Counted from the first letter of the stretch, positions 45,125 through 54,363 are shown. The stretch: 64,000 bases of DNA from Congregibacter variabilis (GCF_045689235.1 NZ_CP136864.1:2170001-2234000); one strand, 5' to 3'. The notes: generated from the sequence alone by a model not told the origin. Numbers and translations: made by a program.

Positions 45125-45771
45125 GGGCCGAAACGGGCATCGCCGTAGCTGGGACACTGCTCTACGGGGGCAGGTTCGGGGCCTCCAACTGTTTTGATTT
45201 CAGCCAGCCAGCAATCATCAAAAATCGAGCAGTAACAATAACTTAAGCTGACATTGCCGGTATAAATGGCGGTCTGCAGCAACTCTACAACAACTCGCTC
45301 TGTGGTCTGAAAAAACGTCAGGGCCTCTCCCGGTGCCAATACTCGACGACTCACGTCACTGCGCCCGAACGGCAATTTGCTTGCCGCGCTGTCGTCCAGA
45401 AGCGTCGTGAGCACGCTTTGCCAGTCGCGGTAAGGGCTGCCATCAATCAGCAACTGCATTTCTCGCATACGCGCAGGACCCACACCGACATTGCTAATTT
45501 CCAGAGCGAATTCTGCGTGATCTTCACGCACGTGGTCTTTAATGATCACCTGCACATAAGGCCACACGGTTGCTGCTGTTTGCTGACGTACTGCCTGGGA
45601 CTCTCCAAGCGCCGCATAGAGCGCAACACCACCGGTGAACACACCGGCTAGTGACAAGAGTGTCTGCCAGAAGGTAAGGCGCAGGAACGCGCGCTCGATG
45701 CTTGCAAAGCCACCCGGGGCCTCAGTGGCCGTCTTAGTCCCAGAGCTATCTGGGTCTTGGCTATCGCTCAT
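45121..45771 (-). CDS. Unknown single-span membrane protein downstream of P-II gene
   Basis: I do not recognise this 216-residue protein. It has a charged N-terminus, one clear membrane span (about residues 34-56), and a soluble C-terminal part with several Trp/Tyr residues and a cysteine-rich SYCYCSIFDDC stretch. The soluble part would face the periplasm or the cytosol depending on topology. It starts 23 bases after the stop of the P-II gene and is probably co-transcribed with it, which makes it a candidate P-II partner by context only. Convergent overlap of four bases with the HAD gene. Confidence 0.6.
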   Translation of the reverse strand: MSDSQDPDSSGTKTATEAPGGFASIERAFLRLTFWQTLLSLAGVFTGGVALYAALGESQAVRQQTAATVWPYVQVIIKDHVREDHAEFALEISNVGVGPARMREMQLLIDGSPYRDWQSVLTTLLDDSAASKLPFGRSDVSRRVLAPGEALTFFQTTERVVVELLQTAIYTGNVSLSYCYCSIFDDCWLAEIKTVGGPEPAPVEQCPSYGDARFGP

Positions 45772-45794
45772 AAGAGACTGTTACGAGAGACTTG

Positions 45795-46133
45795 TCAGAT
45801 GGCGTCTTCGCCCGTTTCTCGCGTCCGGATACGAATCACCTGTTCAAGGCTTGATACAAAAATCTTGCCGTCACCAATCTTGCCCGTATCAGCCGCAGAC
45901 ACAATCGCCTCCACCGAGGTATCCAATTGATCATCGCCCACGGCGACTTCGACTTTGACCTTGGGTAAAAAATCCACCACATACTCCGCGCCGCGATAAA
46001 GCTCGGTATGACCTTTCTGGCGACCAAAGCCTTTCACCTCAGTTACCGTAATTCCCTGAACCCCCACGTCGGCGAGCGCGGATCGGACATCGTCGAGTTT
46101 GAACGGCTTGATGATCGCGGTAATGAGTTTCAT
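45795..46133 (-). CDS. Nitrogen regulatory protein P-II (second copy in the window)
   Basis: From the ATG at 46133 the protein has 112 residues. It is a full P-II with the T-loop HTELYRGAEYVVDF, uridylylation site Tyr51 and the C-terminal IRIRTRETGEDAI. P-II proteins sense ATP/ADP and 2-oxoglutarate and control glutamine synthetase, AmtB or other targets. It is very similar to the glnK product at 58355 but is not next to amtB or glnA. Whether it is GlnB or a second GlnK cannot be decided. An unknown membrane protein gene follows 23 bases on. Confidence 0.95.
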   Translation of the reverse strand: MKLITAIIKPFKLDDVRSALADVGVQGITVTEVKGFGRQKGHTELYRGAEYVVDFLPKVKVEVAVGDDQLDTSVEAIVSAADTGKIGDGKIFVSSLEQVIRIRTRETGEDAI

Positions 46134-46295
46134 AGGCAGCACTACTCTGGTGTTGAAGTGATACCTGATGATAGGGACTCAGGGCATCCGGCTGCAAGCG
46201 CTTCCCATCTGTCGCGGACCACCATTCTAAAGAAAACCAGCAGCGGAGTTTCAGCTCATCCCAAGATTCAAACTCCAATTATCGTGAATCTTAAC

Positions 46296-46314
46296 GAGAA
46301 TGATTCTTATTACT
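46296..46314 (+). promoter_or_regulatory. Fur-box-like sequence upstream of TonB receptor
   Basis: GAGAATGATTCTTATTACT matches 13 of 19 positions of the classical Fur consensus by eye. It lies about 80 bases before the start of the FecA-like receptor gene, where iron repression would be expected. Confidence 0.5.
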
Positions 46315-46395
46315 TGTTTCTTTAGCGTTTAGTGCGTACCATCTTTTCGCTCGGCGCCCATCGCCCGAATTTTCCTTGAATGCTTGGAGAGCACA

Positions 46396-48561
46396 ATGAA
46401 CAACAGCAACACCGGCTTTCGCCGCGCTGCCTTGGCGCTGGCCGTATCCGCCACTCTCGCTCATGCAGTTCAGGCACAGGACAGCGACTTGCAAGCAAAG
46501 CAACGAGCGTCGGTGGTTGAAGAAGTATTTATTTTTGCTGACACCGACGAGGTGCGCTCGCTCCCCGGCTCCGCTGCACTGGTCAGCCAGGAACAGTTCC
46601 AGATCGAATTTGCCAATGACATTAATCAACTCCTAAAAACCGTTCCCGGTACCTACATTAGAGAAGAAGATGGCTACGGTCTGCGACCCAATATTGGTAT
46701 TCGTGGCGCCACCTCGGAGCGTTCATCCAAAATCACCCTCATGGAAGACGGTGTGATGATTGCACCAGCGCCCTACTCCAATCCCGCTGCGTACTATTTT
46801 CCAACCGCCATGCGCATGCATAGTGTAGAAGTACTGAAAGGCGCGCCGCTGCTGCGCTACGGGCCCCAGACAACCGGTGGTGTTGTGAACATGGTTTCCA
46901 CCCCGATTCCAGAAACTCTCAGCGGCAACCTGGATTTGCGTGCGGGACAGAACGGCGAGCAGGACTTGCTAGCCAACATCGGCGGGCAGTACGGCCAATT
47001 CGGCTTTTTGCTTGAGACCGCGCAGCGACGCAGTGACGGCTTTAAAGAAATCGATCGCGGCAATGACAGCGGCTACGACATCGAGGATTATCTGGTAAAA
47101 CTCGCCTGGACCGGCGAGCGGCAGTCCGTCCTTTTTAAAGCGCAGTACTCCAACGAGATATCCGATGAGACCTACCTGGGTCTTACCGATGCTGACTTTG
47201 CCAATAACGAAGACCGACGCTACGGATTGTCATCTCTTGATGAAATGAACAATTATCACGCCGGTGTCAGCCTCCGCTACGGTCTACAGGTGAGCGACGA
47301 TCTGTCGCTGACAGTCACGGCTTACCAAAACAACTTTTCCAGAGACTGGTTCAAGCTCGGCGGGGGTAACTCCTTCGTAAATGCTGCCAATACTGGCGAT
47401 GCCGCGGCTCAGGCGATCCTTGAGGGCACTGCGGATGCCTTTGGACTCGGATACAAACACAACAATCGCGACTATGAATCCCGTGGTATCGAGCTCAACC
47501 TGGATCACAGGATTGGTGATCACAGCCTCAGTTACGGCATGCGTGTGCACGAAGACGAAATGGATCGATATCAGCCCGTCGACGTTTATGACCAGATTAA
47601 TGGCCAGCTGCTGCTCTCGGGACGGATCGAGCCTGTGGGTGGCGACAATCGTTTGGAAGACGCTGAAGCCCTTTCTGCCTGGATTGTAGACAGCTGGCAG
47701 CTGACCAGCGCACTAAACCTGAACCTGGCGCTGCGCTACGAAGACGTGGATAGCAGCCGCCGACAGTTTTCGGATCCCGATCGCGAAACCGACCCAAGCC
47801 GTCGCAGCAACAACTCCAGCGAATGGCTGCCCGGCGCCTCATTCACCTACGAGCTTAGCGACAAATGGCAGGCCCTGGCGGGCGTGCATCGTGGGTTTTC
47901 ACCCCTTGGAGGCGGTGCACAGGATTTTGAAGAGGCCGAAACCAGCATCAACTGGGAAGCAGGCGTTCGTTACACGGGTAGCTGGTATCTGGAAGCCATC
48001 GCCTTCTATAGCGACTTCGATAACAAAACAGAGAACTGCTCTAACGCGAATCCCTGTAGCAACGGTGCAACCGCCGGGGCTTTTACAACAGGGCAAGCTG
48101 TTATTCAGGGCTTAGAACTGCAAGCCAGCACGGTGCTGAGTTTTGGCGACATGAGCGCACCCATCGATCTTGCCTACACCTACACCGACGCACAGATTAG
48201 CCGGGACAACGTAGAAGAAGGTTTCGTTGACGGTGACACGCTGGCCGCAGTTCCAGAAAACACACTGAGCCTGCGTTTGGGTCTGGAGACGGCCATGAAC
48301 TGGGACAACTACGCGGTAATCAAGTACATCGACGAAACCTGCGTCACCATCGGTTGTAACAACGACAGCAATCCCTTCAACAGAACCGAAGATCTGCTGG
48401 TCACCGACTTGATCAGTCGCTATGCCCTCAGCGACGATGCGGTGGTGTTTTTCAAATTCGAGAATGTCTTTGACGAACGCGCCATCGTGTCACGACAGCC
48501 CGAGGGAGCTCGTCCGAACAAGCCTCGAACAGCGTCCGTAGGATTGCAGTATCAGTTCTAG
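46396..48561 (+). CDS. TonB-dependent receptor, FecA-like
   Basis: From the ATG at 46396 the protein has 721 residues. A signal peptide ends near ALAVSATLAHAVQA. A plug domain (about 45-170) contains RPNIGIRGATSERSSKITL and APYSNPAAYYFP, segments characteristic of FecA-type receptors. A 22-strand barrel follows, ending in an aromatic C-terminus (VGLQYQF). It would import ferric citrate or a similar ferric siderophore, powered by TonB-ExbBD. No FecIR pair is present, so regulation is probably direct, by Fur. A TTGGAGAG ribosome-binding site precedes the ATG. Confidence 0.9.
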   Translation: MNNSNTGFRRAALALAVSATLAHAVQAQDSDLQAKQRASVVEEVFIFADTDEVRSLPGSAALVSQEQFQIEFANDINQLLKTVPGTYIREEDGYGLRPNIGIRGATSERSSKITLMEDGVMIAPAPYSNPAAYYFPTAMRMHSVEVLKGAPLLRYGPQTTGGVVNMVSTPIPETLSGNLDLRAGQNGEQDLLANIGGQYGQFGFLLETAQRRSDGFKEIDRGNDSGYDIEDYLVKLAWTGERQSVLFKAQYSNEISDETYLGLTDADFANNEDRRYGLSSLDEMNNYHAGVSLRYGLQVSDDLSLTVTAYQNNFSRDWFKLGGGNSFVNAANTGDAAAQAILEGTADAFGLGYKHNNRDYESRGIELNLDHRIGDHSLSYGMRVHEDEMDRYQPVDVYDQINGQLLLSGRIEPVGGDNRLEDAEALSAWIVDSWQLTSALNLNLALRYEDVDSSRRQFSDPDRETDPSRRSNNSSEWLPGASFTYELSDKWQALAGVHRGFSPLGGGAQDFEEAETSINWEAGVRYTGSWYLEAIAFYSDFDNKTENCSNANPCSNGATAGAFTTGQAVIQGLELQASTVLSFGDMSAPIDLAYTYTDAQISRDNVEEGFVDGDTLAAVPENTLSLRLGLETAMNWDNYAVIKYIDETCVTIGCNNDSNPFNRTEDLLVTDLISRYALSDDAVVFFKFENVFDERAIVSRQPEGARPNKPRTASVGLQYQF

Positions 48562-48699
48562 ATTCTCACGGCCATAAATGCGAACACGTATGGGAGTATC
48601 TGACGCGAAGCCCGGCCCGGTTGAGGTCGGTATCTCCAGGGACTAGACTGAGAATCGCGGCGCCAGCCGATCTGCCATCTCATCAATCGAGTGCCGTCT

Positions 48700-49659
48700 A
48701 TGAGCCATCCTCTTTTTTGCTCCCGTTCAGGGTTGCCCCGTGCCCTCGCCCTGCTAGTCCTTGCAACTGCCCTGAGTACTGCGGGCTGTAGCGAGGAGGC
48801 ATCAGTCGACCTATCTAAGGAATCCGCAGAATCGGAACCTTCGACGGCGGTTGGAGCACCCGACACGGATGTCTGGCTTCTGGAACTGGTGCAAGAGGGC
48901 GACGCGCTGCGCGCCAAGTCGCCGCGTAACCTCACCCAGCGACCCGGCTACGACAATCAACCGTCGTTTACCCCTGACGGAGACCTCATGTTCGTGCAGA
49001 TGGATGGAGATCGGACCGACATCTGGCGCTGGAATCTAGATGCCGAACGTTTGACTCGCGTTACAGCGACACCAAAACAAGGCGAGTACTCCCCCACGCC
49101 CATCCCTCATAGCGAAGGCGGGATTAGCTATATCAGATCGCCAGACGACACCAGCGGACGTCTGTGGCGCATGCCGCAAGAGGGCGCTGCACCCGAGATT
49201 ATCTTTGCCGATATCGGACCAGTGGGCTATCACGCGTGGTTCGACAGCGATCACGTAGCGCTGTGGCGTTTACAGGACCCCTCGGAGCTTCAGCTTGTAG
49301 AATTGAAAACACAGGCTACGACAGCAATAGCCACTGCTGTGGGCCGCTCTCCTCAATCGGTACCGAATCGCCGGGCAGTAAGCTTTACGCGGGTGACCGA
49401 TACTGGCACCGTCGTCGAGATGTACGATCTCGATCTCGAGAGTACCGAAGCAGTAGCCATCCTGCCTGAGGGCGGCGACTTCCACGCCTGGACGCCCGAT
49501 GGAACCCTTCTTAGCTCTACCGGTTCGCAAGTGCTGGCCTGGAGCAACGGCGCCTGGCAGGAGGTGGTCGATTTGACTCATCTGGGACTGACCTTGAGCC
49601 GCCTCACTGTCTCAGCTGACGGCACCCGCCTCGCGCTGGTTGGCGAGCGCATCCAGTGA
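48700..49659 (+). CDS. Lipoprotein with WD40/TolB-like beta-propeller repeats
   Basis: From the ATG at 48700 (a GTG at 48691 is possible) the protein has 319 residues. The signal peptide ends in STAGC, with lipidated Cys30. The mature part has repeats of the type QPSFTPDGDLMFVQ and FHAWTPDGTLLS, typical of TolB/PD40 propellers. It probably sits in the outer membrane facing the periplasm. It may be co-transcribed with the TonB receptor, 138 bases upstream. Specific function unknown. Confidence 0.7.
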   Translation: MSHPLFCSRSGLPRALALLVLATALSTAGCSEEASVDLSKESAESEPSTAVGAPDTDVWLLELVQEGDALRAKSPRNLTQRPGYDNQPSFTPDGDLMFVQMDGDRTDIWRWNLDAERLTRVTATPKQGEYSPTPIPHSEGGISYIRSPDDTSGRLWRMPQEGAAPEIIFADIGPVGYHAWFDSDHVALWRLQDPSELQLVELKTQATTAIATAVGRSPQSVPNRRAVSFTRVTDTGTVVEMYDLDLESTEAVAILPEGGDFHAWTPDGTLLSSTGSQVLAWSNGAWQEVVDLTHLGLTLSRLTVSADGTRLALVGERIQ

Positions 49660-49675
49660 GCGAAGCACTGTAAAG

Positions 49676-49698
49676 CGCTATCACTGGACTCGATAGCG
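49676..49698 (+). terminator. Weak hairpin after the lipoprotein gene
   Basis: CGCTATC at 49676-49682 pairs with GATAGCG at 49692-49698. No T-tract follows, so it is at best a Rho-dependent or weak terminator. Confidence 0.3.
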
Positions 49699-49771
49699 GC
49701 TGCTTTCGCCGGGGGAGGGGGATTTTGGATGCTATCGCACCGCTGATTTCAGACCCTCACCGCTCGTTTCT

Positions 49772-50506
49772 CTATTGCAGGTGCTCTGCTAGAACATCTC
49801 TGAGCGTGTTTCGCGCGCCTTGCAGGTCGTCGAGGACCTCGAGTTGCACTCGCTGCCAAATTGCTTTGTCGCGCACGGCTGCCCGAAGAGCATAATTGGA
49901 CCTCAATTCCTGGGCGGTGCTGACGATCTTAGGGCCGACAAACTTCATAGATGCTGTTATCGCTGGGGTCACTTGGAGTGAGTAGCTATAAGAAGTTTCG
50001 GTTTGATCTATTGCGTCGAGGTACGCTGATTCAAAGTCTAAGATGGCTTTTTGAAGTTGTTTCGATTTTACGAGATCCAGCTTCCCATCATCTATCATGC
50101 GCCGAAGAGATACAGGCCGGCTTTTGGGACCCCAGAGTTGAAAGGTAGAGTAGACCAGTTCTTTGAATTTTTCTTCATCCTCGGGCTCCCAATCGTCTTT
50201 TACGAGTAGCGTGCTGGCATCGAAGCTGTTGTATGCAATTAGGCGGCTCCGTTTGATCTCCTCTTCCGAGACAATTATTTCTTCAAGAAGCTCTTCATAA
50301 AGAAAGCCCAGGTGGTAGGCAGCCTCTCGACCATCGAGACGTGCTTGGTTCCAATCAGAAACCTGCAAGCCTATGAATATCCCGAGCACGACCACAACAA
50401 AGTCAATGCCAACGGCAAACCAGTTTTGAGTCTTTGTATGTTCTGTAATGCGGCGCAATAACATTGAACGGCTCGCAATTGAGGCTGAGTGTAGAGACTG
50501 CCCCAT
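49772..50506 (-). CDS. Small membrane protein, DUF6090-like
   Basis: The protein has 244 residues (230 if the ATG at 50464 is used). It has a short basic N-terminus, a membrane span within VGIDFVVVVLGIFIGLQV, and a helical soluble domain with DWNQAR just after the span. This layout resembles the DUF6090-type family found in scattered copies in marine bacteria. Function unknown. No ribosome-binding site separates the two candidate starts. Base composition looks lower in GC than the flanking core genes, suggesting a transferred or fast-evolving region. Confidence 0.6.
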   Translation of the reverse strand: MGQSLHSASIASRSMLLRRITEHTKTQNWFAVGIDFVVVVLGIFIGLQVSDWNQARLDGREAAYHLGFLYEELLEEIIVSEEEIKRSRLIAYNSFDASTLLVKDDWEPEDEEKFKELVYSTFQLWGPKSRPVSLRRMIDDGKLDLVKSKQLQKAILDFESAYLDAIDQTETSYSYSLQVTPAITASMKFVGPKIVSTAQELRSNYALRAAVRDKAIWQRVQLEVLDDLQGARNTLRDVLAEHLQ

Positions 50507-50696
50507 GGTGAATTATTTGACCAGATAAACAAGCAACATACACCGAGCCTAAGATCGGTACATTCTGCTCACCGATAAGGCTGCGGTGAGCTGTTAGCGG
50601 ACCCGTTGGGAGAGCCCGGTTACAAAACCTATATCTCTATCTATTGTGCAGATGACTCTAGCGTGGGAGTGGGAGTTGCATGCCGTAGCTAGATGC

Positions 50697-51146
50697 TTAC
50701 CCCTGTGAGATGGACTCGTCCAGCCTATACGTTCGTGCTACTGCCAGTCGAAGTAGTAAATAAAGCATGAGACCCGCGGGCCCCGCCATGAGCGTGGCGA
50801 ATAGCATTGGAGTCGTGAGCCAGTGATTAATACCCTGGCGTAGGGCGTCGCGCACAATCCATGCGCCGATAAAAAGATCAAACACCAAATAGTGAATCCA
50901 GCCTCCCAGTACTGCTGTAGGACTTTGGAATAGCAGCATTACGCCCTCAAGTGACCCGAAGCCTGACCCTTCCGGCGATGGGGCTCCAAAAAACAATGCC
51001 CAAATATAGAATGGGCCTAGTAACAACGGCACCCATACCGCATGTACCAAAAACTGTGTAGCGCGATGGTGGGGCAGGAGGAGGAGCAAGAGCCAGGCTG
51101 GGATAACGGCATAGTTGCAGATCAGAAATAAGTTGTCGGGACTCAT
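50697..51146 (-). CDS. ABA4-like (DUF4281) membrane protein
   Basis: From the ATG at 51146 (GGAGAA ribosome-binding site) the protein has 149 residues and four predicted spans. It has the DUF4281 features NYAVIPAWLLLLLLP and the GGWIHYLVFDLFIGAWIVRDA block. The plant relative ABA4 is required for neoxanthin formation; bacterial members are uncharacterised and may act on carotenoids. It lies 67 bases downstream of the BLUF gene on the same strand, so blue-light control of its operon or a common light function is plausible. Confidence 0.82.
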   Translation of the reverse strand: MSPDNLFLICNYAVIPAWLLLLLLPHHRATQFLVHAVWVPLLLGPFYIWALFFGAPSPEGSGFGSLEGVMLLFQSPTAVLGGWIHYLVFDLFIGAWIVRDALRQGINHWLTTPMLFATLMAGPAGLMLYLLLRLAVARTYRLDESISQG

Positions 51147-51213
51147 ATTATTCTCCGCTGATATTGGGCTTGCATAGCTTGCGCTCAAGATACCTCTCGG
51201 GGTGCTGGCCTGC

Positions 51214-51687
51214 TTAACTTATTCCCAGCGAAGCCAGCGGCGCCGAATCCAGGTGTTCGAGTGTACGTTTTAGCGCCGCCACGTTATTTTGGTCTTGGGC
51301 ACTCTCGAGCGCATCCAGCAGCACTGCGCGGATATCTTCGGCTTCGACCCGCTCCATCTCCCATCCCGGATACAGACGCTCGCGCTTGTCGACACTTCGA
51401 TCCAGTTCGACAATATCGTGATGCCGCGAATCACCATGAAGACTCGCGATCAGGTTCCGCACTTCGTTGGGCGGCCCCTCGACCCATTGGAAGAAGACGC
51501 CGTTGCCATAAACTAACATCCCGGTGACGCCTCGGGCGGCATTGCGGCGTTGAGAGAACTCGATGAGACGATCGACCTCTACGTCGCCGACGCCTTCGGA
51601 GGCACGACTACAGTACACGAATGTTTCAAGCGCAATCGCAGAGTATCCCAGGTCAGCTTCGCGTGGAAAGCCGGGTTCGTCGAACAT
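51214..51687 (-). CDS. BLUF-domain blue-light photoreceptor
   Basis: The 157-residue protein is a stand-alone BLUF domain with a short C-terminal helix. All flavin-site residues are present: Tyr25 in FVYCSRAS, Asn49 in QRRNAARG, Gln67 in FFQWVEG and a Trp in YPGWEME. It binds FAD and changes hydrogen bonding on blue light, and normally signals by protein-protein contact. The first 20 residues precede the domain core, and no clear ribosome-binding site is seen. The gene is divergent from an MBL-hydrolase and a carotenoid-type oxidoreductase gene. Confidence 0.92.
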   Translation of the reverse strand: MFDEPGFPREADLGYSAIALETFVYCSRASEGVGDVEVDRLIEFSQRRNAARGVTGMLVYGNGVFFQWVEGPPNEVRNLIASLHGDSRHHDIVELDRSVDKRERLYPGWEMERVEAEDIRAVLLDALESAQDQNNVAALKRTLEHLDSAPLASLGIS

Positions 51688-51904
51688 AAATGTAGCTCAC
51701 TTTGTCTATGCTGGGCAGGCCGGAACAGCCGCTTTATCGAAGGAGAGTAGCGCATTTTTCTAAACCGTGTGCGAAACCCTGCGTTCGCTCATCTTCGACA
51801 CACCCGCCTAAATTAGACCTTTCATCCAACGCACTGAGATAAATCAATGATTGCGCGCTGAGGCTTGGCATAGAATTTATACCGGTTCGGGAGCTGTTAA
51901 CGAC

Positions 51905-51920
51905 AGGAGTAATGCCTGTG
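51905..51920 (+). promoter_or_regulatory. Ribosome-binding site deciding the MBL gene start
   Basis: AGGAG at 51905-51909 is only two bases from the ATG at 51912 but eight bases from the GTG at 51918, so the GTG (VKITHYTYN) is the likelier start. Confidence 0.55.
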
Positions 51921-52706
51921 AAAATCACTCATTACACGTACAACGCGTTTCTGGTCGAAGAAGGCAATACCAGAATCGCAATAGATCCTGGCCAGAATCT
52001 GTGGATTTTTGCCCTCAGGAGTTTGATCCCGAAAGACAAGTGGCCTGGCGTTACCCATATCGTCATCACTCACGGTGACCCAGACCATCACTGGCAGTCG
52101 GACCGTGTCGCCGCCGCTTCGGGTGCCTACGTCGTGTGCGGTATCGGTCTCACGAAGACTGAGAATAGTGAAACTCTTGTGGTCGATCCGCGTGGTCGTG
52201 GGCTTACGTCTTGGATCCACTTACGCAACCTGCACCCTCTCGACGTGGGGGAGTCTATTGAGCTTGCTGGCGTCACTATCGAGGCAGTTAGATCAGTGCA
52301 CGGGCCGATTGCTGTGCCGCTTCTTGGATTCACGCTCAGGCAAAAGCCCGGCCCAGACGAACGTGTTGGCCTCGGTTCTATGGCCTTTAAGATCACAATC
52401 GGAAACAAATCGGTACTGAATCTCGGCGATTCGCTACTTATGACCGAATGGGAGGGCCTAAGGCCAACCGTACTCATGCTTCCGATCGGCGGGGGCGGTG
52501 GGAACACCTGGACTATGGATGTCGACGACGCAATACAGGCTGTCGAGCTGATCGATCCGCAACTGGTCATACCGTGTCACTACAATGTTCCGTTTCTCTG
52601 GAAGAAGAAGTTTGCGGTTGCCGATGACGCAAGGTTTAAACGCGAGGTTGAGGCGCTCGGGAAAAAATGCAGGATTCTCGGGCCGGGTGGCGTTGCCAAC
52701 GTGTAA
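51918..52706 (+). CDS. MBL-fold metallo-hydrolase, UlaG-like
   Basis: The protein has 262 residues from the GTG at 51918, or 264 from the ATG at 51912. The metal-binding signature is THGDPDHHW; the usual HxHxDH reads HxDxDH, so the second histidine ligand is replaced by aspartate. Further ligand segments are LGDSLL and the C-terminal PCHYN. Such hydrolases cleave esters, lactones or phosphodiesters. The neighbouring flavoenzyme starts 16 bases after its stop, so they form an operon. The substrate is unknown; a carotenoid or apocarotenoid ester is one guess from context only. Confidence 0.85.
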   Translation: MKITHYTYNAFLVEEGNTRIAIDPGQNLWIFALRSLIPKDKWPGVTHIVITHGDPDHHWQSDRVAAASGAYVVCGIGLTKTENSETLVVDPRGRGLTSWIHLRNLHPLDVGESIELAGVTIEAVRSVHGPIAVPLLGFTLRQKPGPDERVGLGSMAFKITIGNKSVLNLGDSLLMTEWEGLRPTVLMLPIGGGGGNTWTMDVDDAIQAVELIDPQLVIPCHYNVPFLWKKKFAVADDARFKREVEALGKKCRILGPGGVANV

Positions 52707-52722
52707 ATCTGGAGGCATTGGT

Positions 52723-54276
52723 ATGCAGAATCAAACAGACGAAAATGGATTTGATGTCATTGTCATTGGCTCAGGCATGGGTGGTATGACGACGGCGGCC
52801 GCCCTATCGCGCCTGAATCACAAGGTATTACTGCTGGAGCAGGCGCAGACGATTGGCGGACTCACTCATACATTCTCCAGAGAGGGATTCACCTGGGACG
52901 TTGGCCTCCATTACTGCGGCTTGTTCGGTCACGATCAGTTCGCGGGGCGAATTCTCGACTGGCTCAGCGGCAGAAGCATCGAGTTTCGCTCGGTCGGCAC
53001 CGTCTATGACATGCTTCATTTTCCCGATGGGCTGGACATCTCTGTCGGTCGACCCGCCGACGCGTACAAAATGGAACTCAAGGAGCAATTCCCCGACCAG
53101 ACCCAAAAGATCGACGCGTATTTCGACGCACTGCTGGCTGCTGAGGAAACGATGCGCCTGGTCAGCAGCGAACGGGCTATCCCAGAACCATTCCGCTCGG
53201 CCCATAACTGGTGGAACCGGAAAAAAATCCAGCGATGGTGTGGCCGTACAACTCACCAAGTGATCGAGGACATTGTGTCCGATCCGCGGCTCGCCGCCGT
53301 GTTAACGGCACAATGGGGGACCTATGGTGGCAAACCGACGGAAGCTAGCTTTGGCGTTCACGCTCTCGTCATGGGCCACTATCTCCAAGGAGCCGCCTAT
53401 CCCGTGGGCGGAGCCTCGGCGATTGCCGCAGGTCTGGTTCCCGTGATCGAGGCGGCCGGTGGCAGCGCACGCGCTGGCACACCGGTCAGCATGATCGTAA
53501 TCGAAGATGGCAAAGCCGTCGGTGTACGCACAAGCTCAGGTGAAGATTTCCGGGCACCTGTTGTCGTATCCGCGGTCGGAGCCGGTGGGACCATCAGGAA
53601 TCTGCTGCCGAAGGATATTCGTCAGCAGGAGTGGGCCCAAGAAATAGGCACGTTCAAACCCTCAATGTGTCACTTCGAAATCTTCCTTGGTTTCGAAGGG
53701 GATATTGAGCGACATGGCGCTACGCGCGCCAATCACTGGTTCTACGAGAGCTGGAATACGAACGACGCCATCTGGTCACCCGCAGCTAATGAGCCGATTC
53801 CCTGGATGTTCATTTCATTCCCCTCGCTGAAGGATCCTATGCACGACCCGGGACCATCGAACCGACATACCGGCGAGGCATTCGTCTGGGCTGACTGGTC
53901 AGATGTAGCCGAGTTTGCAGCCGGCGGAGCAGAAACGCGCGCAGACGAGTGGCGTTCGCTCAAGCAGAAGGTCGAAAGGAGGCTCATGGAATTTTTCGCG
54001 GCAAAGTTTCCGGCGCTCGAACCACTAATCGTTCACTGCGAACTCGGCACACCGCTCGCCACGGCATCTTTTACTGGTCATGAGAAAGGCGGTTTCTACG
54101 GGATTGAGACCACACCGCGCCGCCTTCTTTCCGATGCTCTAACAGCGCGGACGCCGGTGCCAGGGTTGTTTCTCTCGGGTCAGGACGTCGCGACGCCGGG
54201 CATTGCCGGAGCCCTGCTGGGTGGGATGCTCGGCGCTGCGGCGATAGATCCACGTGTCTTTAAGAAGTTTAAATAA
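52723..54276 (+). CDS. Phytoene-desaturase/RetSat-like FAD-dependent oxidoreductase
   Basis: From the ATG at 52723 (CTGGAGG ribosome-binding site seven bases before) the protein has 517 residues. It opens with the dinucleotide-binding motif GSGMGG (16-21), the VLLLEQ strand end and the GGLTHTF segment. It ends with the family C-terminal motif FLSGQDVATPGIAGALLGG. This is the carotenoid isomerase / retinol saturase (CRTISO/RetSat) branch rather than classical CrtI. It would saturate, desaturate or isomerise a polyene. It is in one operon with the MBL gene and near BLUF and ABA4-like genes. Confidence 0.85.
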   Translation: MQNQTDENGFDVIVIGSGMGGMTTAAALSRLNHKVLLLEQAQTIGGLTHTFSREGFTWDVGLHYCGLFGHDQFAGRILDWLSGRSIEFRSVGTVYDMLHFPDGLDISVGRPADAYKMELKEQFPDQTQKIDAYFDALLAAEETMRLVSSERAIPEPFRSAHNWWNRKKIQRWCGRTTHQVIEDIVSDPRLAAVLTAQWGTYGGKPTEASFGVHALVMGHYLQGAAYPVGGASAIAAGLVPVIEAAGGSARAGTPVSMIVIEDGKAVGVRTSSGEDFRAPVVVSAVGAGGTIRNLLPKDIRQQEWAQEIGTFKPSMCHFEIFLGFEGDIERHGATRANHWFYESWNTNDAIWSPAANEPIPWMFISFPSLKDPMHDPGPSNRHTGEAFVWADWSDVAEFAAGGAETRADEWRSLKQKVERRLMEFFAAKFPALEPLIVHCELGTPLATASFTGHEKGGFYGIETTPRRLLSDALTARTPVPGLFLSGQDVATPGIAGALLGGMLGAAAIDPRVFKKFK

Positions 54277-54363
54277 TCGCTTGTGATTGACACCACTTGG
54301 TCCGTTGTAGAGAGCCCGTTAATGGCCGATCGTCGCCGTTAAATTCATGGGATTCATCGCCAC

